64,000 bases of DNA from Verrucomicrobiota bacterium (GTDB lineage Bacteria; Verrucomicrobiota; Verrucomicrobiia; Chthoniobacterales; UBA10450). Each line of letters opens with the position of its first letter. The stretch's first letter is position 1. The stretch covers positions 186,001 through 250,000 of the forward strand of contig QHNH01000009.1 of assembly GCA_003218375.1 (NCBI GenBank), in the 5' to 3' direction. The notes under the pieces were generated by a model that was not told the origin of the DNA, did not search any database, and saw only the letters and a list, made by a program, of their open reading frames with translations. This document shows positions 23,663 to 30,142 of this stretch, one piece after another. The position numbers were made by a program, and so were the translations under genes.

Positions 23663-24094
23663 TTACAGTTCTCGCGTCATCGCGATGGCGCCGCCGATGT
23701 CTTCCCAGCCGTTGCGCAACCAGAACTGGTGCCCGGCTGGGTTATCGCCGGCCACGAGAATGATGGCGCGTTTCAGGCCGAGCGTTCGTAATCCCTGCAC
23801 GCAATCGCCCAGTAACAGCTTCCCGACTTTCCGGCGGCGATACGCCGGCGCCACCGCGAGGTGATAAATCCAGCCACGGCGTCCGTCGTGGCTGCACAGG
23901 GCGACTCCGACAATTTTCCCATCGGCTTCGGCCACCCGGCTTAGCCTCGGGTTTTTCTTTAGATACTCCGCAATCTCCTCCCGCGAATCCCCCTCGCAAA
24001 TCTCCACGCCTTCCACGCCATTCCAAAGCGCGATCGCGCCGTCATAATCAGACACCACAAATTCCCGCGTGATAACGCCACCCTTGGTTGCCAT
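23663..24094 (-). CDS. GNAT-family N-acetyltransferase
   Basis: A 143-residue single-domain GNAT protein that transfers acetyl from acetyl-CoA to an amine. Motif A is present as LAVAPAYRRRKVGKLLL (the V-x-P-x-x-R-x-x-G/K-x-G/A pyrophosphate-binding loop), followed by strand beta-5 (RAIILVAGDN) and AGHQFWLRNGWEDIG (motif B; the N-A-x-x-F/L-Y-x-x-x-G-F equivalent). The acceptor is unknown. It starts 5 nt downstream of the HD-domain gene stop, so the two form an operon. Confidence 0.88.
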   Translation of the reverse strand: MATKGGVITREFVVSDYDGAIALWNGVEGVEICEGDSREEIAEYLKKNPRLSRVAEADGKIVGVALCSHDGRRGWIYHLAVAPAYRRRKVGKLLLGDCVQGLRTLGLKRAIILVAGDNPAGHQFWLRNGWEDIGGAIAMTREL

Positions 24095-24099
24095 GAATT

Positions 24100-24690
24100 T
24101 CAGGTGGCCGGATTTGGTTCCCCCGCCAACCCGAGCCGTTCCGCATCACCCTGAAGCGCCGTGATCACTCCTGCGATCACTTCGTCCAATGACATTCCCA
24201 GCTCGGCCGCCCCGCGGGTGATGTCTTCGCGATTCACCGCGCGAGCAAATGCCTTATCCTTCATTTTCTTTTTCACGGACGCGACTTCGACCTCGTGGAT
24301 GCTCTTCGACGGCCGCACCCGCGCGACCGCCATGGCAAAGCCGCTCAGCTCATCCACGGCGTAGAGCGTCCGCTCCAGCGGCGTCTCCCGCGCGACGCCC
24401 GCATAATCGGCATGCGAAAGAATCGCGCGGCAAACTTCTTCGCTCCAACCCTGCTCGCGCAGCCAGGCGACGCCGACGAACGGGTGACCTTCCGTCGCGC
24501 TTTGCTCCTGGTTCGGATGCCGCTCGTAATCCATGTCGTGCAAAAGGCCGACCGCTTCCCAGAGGTCCGTGTCCGCGTTCGCGGATTGCGCGAAGTGCTT
24601 CATCGAATCGGCGACCGCGTAGCAATGGCGCCGCAGACTTTCGGATTGAACCCAGTCATGTAAAACCGCGAGTGCTCGTTCGGCCAGCAT
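24100..24690 (-). CDS. HD-domain protein, predicted phosphohydrolase
   Basis: A 196-residue protein with an HD domain. His22 (LRRHCYAVADSM), the HD pair in VGLLHDMDYERHP, and His/Asp ligands further on (TEGHPFVGVAWLREQGW, ILSHADYAG) match the H...HD...D metal site of predicted HDIG phosphohydrolases of the YedJ/YfbR-like type. Possible substrates include nucleotides or phosphodiesters. The order HD then GNAT on the minus strand, with 5 nt between, suggests an operon. No N-terminal signal is seen. Confidence 0.82.
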   Translation of the reverse strand: MLAERALAVLHDWVQSESLRRHCYAVADSMKHFAQSANADTDLWEAVGLLHDMDYERHPNQEQSATEGHPFVGVAWLREQGWSEEVCRAILSHADYAGVARETPLERTLYAVDELSGFAMAVARVRPSKSIHEVEVASVKKKMKDKAFARAVNREDITRGAAELGMSLDEVIAGVITALQGDAERLGLAGEPNPAT

Positions 24691-24712
24691 CTTGTTTCTA
24701 GATACCCCAGGT

Positions 24713-25453
24713 TCAATCGCGCCGCCGCCTGCTGAGAAACCGTTTGTGAACGGGCACCAAAATGGCCATCGAAAAATAAATCCAACCGCTCCAGGAGATA
24801 TACCTGATCGGCAAAGTCAGCGCGAGCACAACCGCCACGATCCCAACGCTCATCGGAATGCTCCAGCCCGCCACCTCCGCGCGCGTCATGGATTTTTCCC
24901 GGTCGTTCAAGCGCAACGGCTCCCGCAATTGCCACGCTCGCCAATGAAGCAACAGGATCTCGGTCGCGATAGCGGTGAAACCGAGCGCGTAGATCGAGAA
25001 CAGGGAGCGCGCCTGCAATTCGGTGCGGACGCCGAGCGCCATTCCGAGTTTACCGTCGCTGAGCAGGTAAAACATCGAGCCGAAAAGCGCTTTGAGGGGA
25101 TAGATGTAGATCAGGACCGTGACCAAGAGTGCCCAGCTGATGAAACTGGAAACGCCATTCTCCAGCCCGTAGCGCCGGCTCCACAACCAATGGCCACGCC
25201 AGAAAATCCCGAGCACGACGACGCTCGCGACTAACGTCGGCACGTTCTTAAACGCCGCGAGCAGGGTGTTGATGTCGTCAGGGGTTCGATCGGCCGCGAT
25301 CACCACCATAGTCACGGCAAAGGCGAACGCGGCATCGATGAACGTCTCCAGCCGCGTCATCTCGAGGCCGCGCAAGCGAAAGCCGTCGAGCCGCGGCAGG
25401 CCGTCGAGATTTTCCGGAAGGCCCAATGCGATCTCCTCGTCTCTCTTGCTCAT
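24713..25453 (-). CDS. TMEM175/DUF1211-family channel-like membrane protein
   Basis: A 246-residue protein with six hydrophobic segments. The first carries RLETFIDAAFAFAVTMVVIA, which corresponds to the R-x-x-x-FSD-x-x-FAI-x-x-T motif of bacterial TMEM175 potassium channels. Here FSD is replaced by FID and the repeat is single, so conduction is uncertain. ATG 25453 (MSKRDEE) gives a hydrophilic N-terminus of about 30 residues; upstream in-frame ATGs would add unrelated sequence. It is divergent from the toxin-antitoxin pair at 25612. Confidence 0.75.
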   Translation of the reverse strand: MSKRDEEIALGLPENLDGLPRLDGFRLRGLEMTRLETFIDAAFAFAVTMVVIAADRTPDDINTLLAAFKNVPTLVASVVVLGIFWRGHWLWSRRYGLENGVSSFISWALLVTVLIYIYPLKALFGSMFYLLSDGKLGMALGVRTELQARSLFSIYALGFTAIATEILLLHWRAWQLREPLRLNDREKSMTRAEVAGWSIPMSVGIVAVVLALTLPIRYISWSGWIYFSMAILVPVHKRFLSRRRRD

Positions 25454-25576
25454 ACTGAATTTGCTGGCGGCGAGTCTGCCGAAAATTTCCGGTGACCGAA
25501 AGCTGTTTTGGCGCATCGCGGAATGCCGGGGCGGAACGTCTTTGCATCTTCGCCGGAACCAACTTTTTATCTTTGG

Positions 25577-25605
25577 TTGAAGATAACCGGTGTAAAACAT
25601 AGTAT
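25577..25605 (+). promoter_or_regulatory. Predicted sigma-70 promoter for the toxin-antitoxin pair
   Basis: TTGAAG (25577-25582), 17 nt, then TAGTAT (25600-25605). The -10 box ends only 6 nt before the antitoxin ATG, so transcription would begin at or very near the start codon, giving a leaderless message. AT-rich sequence around the start (AAACATAGTATTACAG) could also hold the AbrB-type operator. Prediction only. Confidence 0.45.
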
Positions 25606-25611
25606 TACAGC

Positions 25612-25842
25612 ATGACCAAGACGATCTCGAAAATCGGCAACTCCCAGGGAATCATCTTCGACGCCGCACTCATGGACCTGGCGCGGGTGAAGTTGGGCGA
25701 CCAGGTAAACGTCACTGTCATGCCCGGCAGCGGCACGATCGTTCTCGAACCGCTTCGCAAAGGCCCTTCGAAAACCGAGATCAGTTCGCTCATCAAGAAG
25801 ACGGCAAAAGACTATCGGGAAACGTTGCGCAAACTGGCGTGA
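25612..25842 (+). CDS. AbrB/MazE-type antitoxin
   Basis: A 76-residue protein. The N-terminal half is a swapped-hairpin AbrB/MazE/SpoVT DNA-binding fold (TKTISKIGNSQGIIFDAALMD, then VKLGDQVNVTV). The C-terminal half (SSLIKKTAKDYRETLRKLA) is the flexible segment that would wrap the toxin. It is expected to neutralise the Doc toxin and repress its own promoter. The stop overlaps the start of the next gene by 4 nt, typical of antitoxin-toxin coupling. Confidence 0.88.
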   Translation: MTKTISKIGNSQGIIFDAALMDLARVKLGDQVNVTVMPGSGTIVLEPLRKGPSKTEISSLIKKTAKDYRETLRKLA

Positions 25843-26255
25843 GCGCGACGCCCGAAGATTGCATCCATCTCAGCGTCGAGACAGTCCGCCAGATTCATGC
25901 GGAAGCGCTGCGAAGATTTGGCGGGTCGGATGGAGTGCGCGATGAAAATTTACTCGCCTCGGCTGTATTGACGCCGCAGTCGAGCTTTGGCGGCAAGTCG
26001 CCTTATGCGGACCTTGTCGAAATCGCTGCAGCCTATCTGTTTTATCTTTGCGGCAACCATCCTTTCGTCGACGGGAACAAGCGGACGGCGATGATGGCCG
26101 CGATAGTATTCCTGCGGCTGAACGGAATTGAGCCAGCGCCGGATAGCGATGACTGGGAGCGGTTTGTTCTGAATGTGGCTTCGAGCAAACTCGATCGTAA
26201 CGAAACCACGCAGCGCTTGCGCAGGCTTTTGAAGACTTCGGGCAGGAAACGCTGA
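25839..26255 (+). CDS. doc: Doc-family (Fic-fold) toxin
   Basis: A 138-residue death-on-curing toxin. The active-site Fic motif is HPFVDGNKRT at residues 74-83, matching HPFxDGNKR(T). Doc phosphorylates elongation factor EF-Tu and so stops translation. The usual GTG start overlaps the antitoxin stop. The partner here is AbrB-type, not Phd, a known alternative combination. The full length and intact motif suggest a working toxin. Confidence 0.9.
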   Translation: MSATPEDCIHLSVETVRQIHAEALRRFGGSDGVRDENLLASAVLTPQSSFGGKSPYADLVEIAAAYLFYLCGNHPFVDGNKRTAMMAAIVFLRLNGIEPAPDSDDWERFVLNVASSKLDRNETTQRLRRLLKTSGRKR

Positions 26256-26357
26256 TTGGGCTACGCGGCGGCTGCTCACTTCGCCGCGCAACTTCAGCAA
26301 GCGTCCGGAGTTATTAAATCCACGGGGCGACGCAACGGCGTTCTTCGTTTGGAATTT

Positions 26358-26471
26358 ATGCTGACCCTGATCGAGTACCTCGCTCTCGTTGTCCTCGTCG
26401 TGGTGTCGCTGGGCGGTTTCGCCGCGGCGATCACGTGGATGTTCGCAGTCTGGTTCGGCTACCGAGGCTAG
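26358..26471 (+). CDS. Very small membrane protein (37 aa)
   Basis: An ATG at 26358 opens a frame of 37 residues that is almost wholly one transmembrane helix (IEYLALVVLVVVSLGGFAAAITWMFAVWFGY). It lies between the toxin and a convergent DUF2059 gene. The strongly hydrophobic composition is unlike a chance frame, but there is no homology evidence. Low confidence. Confidence 0.35.
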   Translation: MLTLIEYLALVVLVVVSLGGFAAAITWMFAVWFGYRG

Positions 26472-26482
26472 GCGAGCCCGCT

Positions 26483-27028
26483 TCAGCCGTCCTTATTTTT
26501 TCCTTCCGTCTTCATTTCGGCCACGACGTCCTGCTGCATCTGCTGCATCTTTTGCATGACCGGGCCCATCAGCTGTTGCATTTCCTCGATCGTGTTTTGC
26601 ATGACCGCCGGCATTTTGCCGATCACGGCCTGACCAGCCGGCGTCTTATAAAACGCGATCATGCCGTCGACCTCCTGCTGGCTAAAGGTCTTCTGATAGA
26701 CCCGCACATACATCGGCTCGAGCTTGGACCAATCGAGGAGTTCTTTCATCATGGCGATCATCTCGGCGTGTCGCTGGTCGATGTCTTTCTGAACCTTTGG
26801 CGGAATCTTCTGGCCCTTGGTGGCCTGCGCGATCGATTGCTGCATGAGGTTATCCATCTGGTTCATGACGGAATCGATCAGCTTGTGGGCCTGGGCGAGC
26901 TCGAGCAGTTGTTTGATGGAAGCTTCGCTCGCTGGGCCGGAGGGCGCCGGCGAATTGGGCGATGAGTTGTCCGCGGCCAGGGCGATCGAGCCGCAGAGCA
27001 GAAGCACGGGAAGGATGCGCGTGAACAT
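26483..27028 (-). CDS. Secreted DUF2059 protein
   Basis: A 181-residue exported protein with signal peptide MFTRILPVLLLCGSIALA. The body holds the DUF2059 signature: helices including VMNQMDNLMQQSIAQAT, a central acidic segment (WSKLEPMYVRVYQKTFSQQEVDGMIAFYKTPAGQAVIGKMP), then a Met/Gln-rich helix (MQQLMGPVMQKMQQMQQDVV). Such proteins are periplasmic and of unknown function. The start is ATG 27028. It is divergent from the methyltransferase gene at 27077. Confidence 0.85.
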   Translation of the reverse strand: MFTRILPVLLLCGSIALAADNSSPNSPAPSGPASEASIKQLLELAQAHKLIDSVMNQMDNLMQQSIAQATKGQKIPPKVQKDIDQRHAEMIAMMKELLDWSKLEPMYVRVYQKTFSQQEVDGMIAFYKTPAGQAVIGKMPAVMQNTIEEMQQLMGPVMQKMQQMQQDVVAEMKTEGKNKDG

Positions 27029-27076
27029 AGTAGTAGTTAGACTAGGCAGCGGCTGGCGGCGTTGAAAGAGCAAACG

Positions 27077-27889
27077 ATGGATGCGTTCACCGAGTTCGAG
27101 CATGAAGGCTGGGAACGGGTCGCTGAGAAATACGACTCGGTCTGGTCCAGTTCGACCCGCCAATTCATCGCGCCGCTCCTGGACGCGGCGGAAGTCCGGG
27201 AAGGAATGGCGGTGCTCGATGTCGGTTGCGGGCCCGGCTACGTTTCCGCCGCCGCCACCGAACGGGGGGCGACGGCGCTGGGCGTGGATTTTTCACGCGA
27301 AATGGTCGGCATCGCGCGACGAATGTTTCCGCGGATCGAGTTCCGCGAAGGCGACGCCCAGAAGCTCGCCTTCCCCGATCAGAGCTTCGACCGGGTGCTG
27401 GCGAACTTTGCGCTCCTTCATCTCACGAATCCCGAGCGCGCCTGCCGCGAAGCGTGCCGGGTTTTGAAGCCGGGCAGGAAGTTCGGCTTCACCACTTGGG
27501 CGCGCGTCGAGGAGAATCCCTTTGTGAAACTCGTCGATGACGCGATCCAAGCCCATGCGAACCTCGAGGTAAATCTTCCGCCGGGCCCGCCCTATTATTT
27601 GTTCGAAAGCCCGGAGGAATTTCGCGCAGCGCTCGAGCGCGTCGGGTTCGATGGCAGCTCGATGACTTTCAAAATCCACCGGATCGAATGGCAAGTGCCA
27701 ACCGCGCGTTTTGTTTTCGACGCCGAACGAGATGCCGGGGTTCGGACCGCGGGCTTGCTGGCGCGCCAGACGCCCGAGGCGCTAACCGCGATTCAGGCGG
27801 CCATCGAACGAGGGATGCGCCGTTACGCGCGGGCCGATGGGTTTGCCATTCCCAAGGCTGCCTATGTAGTCGCGGTGGGGAAGGCTTAA
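27077..27889 (+). CDS. Class I SAM-dependent methyltransferase
   Basis: A 270-residue UbiE/Coq5-like methyltransferase. Motif I is VLDVGCGPGYVSAAA, motif II includes GVDFSREMVGIA, the post-motif acidic residue appears in EGDAQKL, and motif III is FDRVLANFALLHLTNP. It probably methylates a small molecule, but the acceptor is not identifiable. The start is ATG 27077 (MDAFTEF), with AAAGAG upstream; a TTG 15 nt earlier is possible. Monocistronic, divergent from the DUF2059 gene. Confidence 0.88.
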   Translation: MDAFTEFEHEGWERVAEKYDSVWSSSTRQFIAPLLDAAEVREGMAVLDVGCGPGYVSAAATERGATALGVDFSREMVGIARRMFPRIEFREGDAQKLAFPDQSFDRVLANFALLHLTNPERACREACRVLKPGRKFGFTTWARVEENPFVKLVDDAIQAHANLEVNLPPGPPYYLFESPEEFRAALERVGFDGSSMTFKIHRIEWQVPTARFVFDAERDAGVRTAGLLARQTPEALTAIQAAIERGMRRYARADGFAIPKAAYVVAVGKA

Positions 27890-27942
27890 CATTTGCAGGC
27901 GCTAATTGCATTCCGCTCCGGCCTTCCCTAATTTCCGTTTAC

Positions 27943-28176
27943 ATGAATTCGTCCAAAATACCGAACCGACCTGAAGCCGCGGCGATTTCTTCCGAGGCGC
28001 TCGTTGGCTTGGGCATCACGATCGGGGCGCTGGGTTTGCTGGGGTTGCTGCTCGGTTTGGCGCAGCACATGAGGTCGGTGCCCGGTGGGGCGATGCTTTT
28101 GTTTGGACTCGGAGCTGGTCTCGTGGTGCTCGGCATTATCATAGCCGCCGCCGCCCGTGCTGGGAAACGTCGCTAG
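27943..28176 (+). CDS. Small two-helix membrane protein, unknown
   Basis: A 77-residue protein with two hydrophobic helices (LVGLGITIGALGLLGLLLGLA and GAMLLFGLGAGLVVLGIIIAAAARA). The start ATG 27943 gives a 20-residue hydrophilic head. No family is recognised. It precedes a small secreted protein gene at 28234 on the same strand. Confidence 0.6.
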   Translation: MNSSKIPNRPEAAAISSEALVGLGITIGALGLLGLLLGLAQHMRSVPGGAMLLFGLGAGLVVLGIIIAAAARAGKRR

Positions 28177-28233
28177 CGGATCGCAACAAAGCGCCATGAC
28201 AGGAGTTACCGTTTCGGTGATTCGCTTCTTCTC

Positions 28234-28566
28234 ATGACGACAACCAAAACCTTTCTGACGATCCTTGCGCTTTTGGCACTGGCGTCCCCGGCCTTCGCCA
28301 AGAAAAACCGGAAGCCCGCCACCCTCGTGCCTTGGAAAGACGTGCCGGCGCAGGTCCAGGCAACGATCCAAAACAACGCCGGCACCGGCAAAGTGAGAGA
28401 AGTGCAAAAGGAAACGGCGGCGAACGGTGTGGTTTTCTACTGCGCCGAAGTCAAGGGGGCCGACGGGAAATGGATCAAGGTTTACGTCAGTGACGCGGGC
28501 GCCCTGATGAAGACCGAGCCGGACAACGCGCGCAACAAACGAAAGCACAAACCGCTTTTCGGCTGA
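28234..28566 (+). CDS. Small secreted protein, PepSY-like
   Basis: A 110-residue exported protein with signal peptide MTTTKTFLTILALLALASPAFA. The mature part (VPWKDVPAQVQATIQNNAGTG, VREVQKETAANGVVFYCAEV, KWIKVYVSDAGALMK) follows the helix-then-strands pattern of PepSY-like (BLIP-related) domains. Function unknown. An excess of basic residues at the C-terminus (RNKRKHK) is unusual. Confidence 0.75.
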   Translation: MTTTKTFLTILALLALASPAFAKKNRKPATLVPWKDVPAQVQATIQNNAGTGKVREVQKETAANGVVFYCAEVKGADGKWIKVYVSDAGALMKTEPDNARNKRKHKPLFG

Positions 28567-28644
28567 CCGGGCGCCACTACCGCGTCCGGATTCAAAGAGT
28601 CGTCGTAAATTGAATTACCTTGCAGTAATCTCGTTCGAACCCCC

Positions 28645-29328
28645 ATGGAACTTCTCAACGAAGATCGGCAAAGAGAATTGCTCGCGCAGCCCGAATCCGG
28701 GATGGGCTACCAGAGCGTCGAAGTCACTTTGCGGAATGGCGAGAGCCGGCACGGCACGGTCTTCAACACCGAGTATCTCATTTATTCGGGAGAATCGCTG
28801 GATCGGCTCGATGCGATCGGGGAACCATCACGACGATCGCAAATGCTGGAGCGGAACGAGGTCGGCTTCGGCGAGGAGATTGTCGAGATTACGGTCTTAC
28901 CGAGCCACGTGCCCAGTGACAGCCGGGTCCGCGAGAGCGCCGGAGGAGACTCCGACTCATCTTCATCCGGAGCGAGTGAGGCTTTCCCCGAGGCTCTCAA
29001 CAAGAAGGAACAGTTCAAACGCTTTTCCCCATTCCCGAACGATCGCCGCGTAACCCCGACGCGCGCCTTGTTACCCGGCACTTACACAACTACCGCGGAA
29101 GATGCGAAGCAGGTGCACAGTGGACGGGACGCAGTGAGACGATATGCTTTGCCCAATCCAGTCCCGGCGATCAATGTACTTACCATCGATCCTCCCGCGC
29201 CGGGTACGATGCTTCAGCGTGGCATCGCGCAGCCAGCCTATGGACAACCGGGGGGAGGAGTGGAAGTTATTTTTATGAACGGCTCTCCGGATAAGACGGT
29301 GACCGGCCCGAAACAGATTCGGCCATGA
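28645..29328 (+). CDS. Unknown protein with QPESGMGYQ domain (long form)
   Basis: A 227-residue soluble protein. The N-terminal about 60 residues contain LAQPESGMGYQSVEVTLRNGE and share a pattern with the next gene (QPESGMGYQxVxVxLxN). The rest is Ser/Pro-rich and looks weakly structured. No known family is recognised. It overlaps the next gene by 4 nt (ATGA), so the two are coupled. No signal peptide. Confidence 0.7.
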   Translation: MELLNEDRQRELLAQPESGMGYQSVEVTLRNGESRHGTVFNTEYLIYSGESLDRLDAIGEPSRRSQMLERNEVGFGEEIVEITVLPSHVPSDSRVRESAGGDSDSSSSGASEAFPEALNKKEQFKRFSPFPNDRRVTPTRALLPGTYTTTAEDAKQVHSGRDAVRRYALPNPVPAINVLTIDPPAPGTMLQRGIAQPAYGQPGGGVEVIFMNGSPDKTVTGPKQIRP

Positions 29329-29525
29329 CCGTCCGAATTCCAGAACAGTGGACTCGCTTCCTCCTGCGCCAACCAGAGAGCGGCATGGGTTATCAACGCG
29401 TGGACGTGCGTCTAGCGAATAACCGGCAGATCAACAATGTGATTGTTCTTAACGCAGAAGAGATCGAATTGCCGAACGACTGCGATACCTGCGAAATCGC
29501 GGAGATTCGCATCCACGGGTCTTAG
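29325..29525 (+). CDS. Unknown protein with QPESGMGYQ domain (short form)
   Basis: A 66-residue protein made almost only of the domain shared with the preceding gene: QPESGMGYQRVDVRLANNRQ, then VIVLNAEEIELPND. The 4-nt overlap with 28645-29328 and the shared motif indicate tandem duplication followed by loss or gain of the tail. The pattern of alternating hydrophobic residues suggests a small beta fold. Confidence 0.7.
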   Translation: MTVRIPEQWTRFLLRQPESGMGYQRVDVRLANNRQINNVIVLNAEEIELPNDCDTCEIAEIRIHGS

Positions 29526-29533
29526 CCCAGCGA

Positions 29534-30025
29534 TTATGCTGACTGCCGCGCAGTTTTGTGGCCGGAACAGATCTCGCGGGCGAGGGAGCGCGCTTCATCT
29601 TCGAGCGAGCCGAGGCTGAAATCGCGGGAGTCGCGACGGTCCGTCAGGTATTCGCTCACGAACGTTTCGAGGCCGCCGCTGCGTTCGCACTGAGCGACGT
29701 GGACGAGCTGATGGAGGAGCAGTTCCCGGTTCTGCCAGCTGTCCGCGCGGATAATAATCCCATGACCAATGGCCACGGCCCGGGAGGAATCCGTGATGAT
29801 TTGAGCGAGGCGGGCGGCGTCGGCCAGCTCTTTGTCGTCGGGCATCGGAATGCGATCTACGACGAGGACCCGGACGCGGGTCGCGTCCTCGACCCCGACG
29901 CGCCGGGCGTCGGCGACCTGGTCCTTGGCCAAAGGAACACCGTGTTTAAGGATGTAGGCCTCCTGGCTTTTCGCCCATTGGTACGCAAGCGGGGTGAGGC
30001 GCTCGAAATCTTTCTGGTCAATCAT
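29534..30025 (-). CDS. Zincin-like protein with HQxxH motif (possibly inactive)
   Basis: A 163-residue protein. The segment LLLHQLVHVAQCERSGG aligns with the HExxH helix of DUF4157-like zincin peptidases, but the catalytic Glu is replaced by Gln (HQLVH). A downstream Glu (LETFVSEYL) could be the third ligand. If metal is bound, hydrolysis would be much reduced. The gene is convergent with 29325-29525, and its 5' end faces the TPR protein. No signal peptide. Confidence 0.7.
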   Translation of the reverse strand: MIDQKDFERLTPLAYQWAKSQEAYILKHGVPLAKDQVADARRVGVEDATRVRVLVVDRIPMPDDKELADAARLAQIITDSSRAVAIGHGIIIRADSWQNRELLLHQLVHVAQCERSGGLETFVSEYLTDRRDSRDFSLGSLEDEARSLAREICSGHKTARQSA

Positions 30026-30142
30026 ATCGGGGAGAAGTCGTTAGGTTTGGTAGAGCACAGCGCATGCGAGATCTGGCCAGCGCCGTCCTGTTATGCGGAT
30101 CTGGGTTTGTTTGAAAGGGAACGTCACTTTAGAATCGAATTG

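Noticed and set aside
29558-30142. Upstream extension of the TPR protein frame
   Set aside because: It overlaps the opposite-strand zincin-like gene. The hydrophobic signal follows ATG 30143, so the extension is probably not translated.
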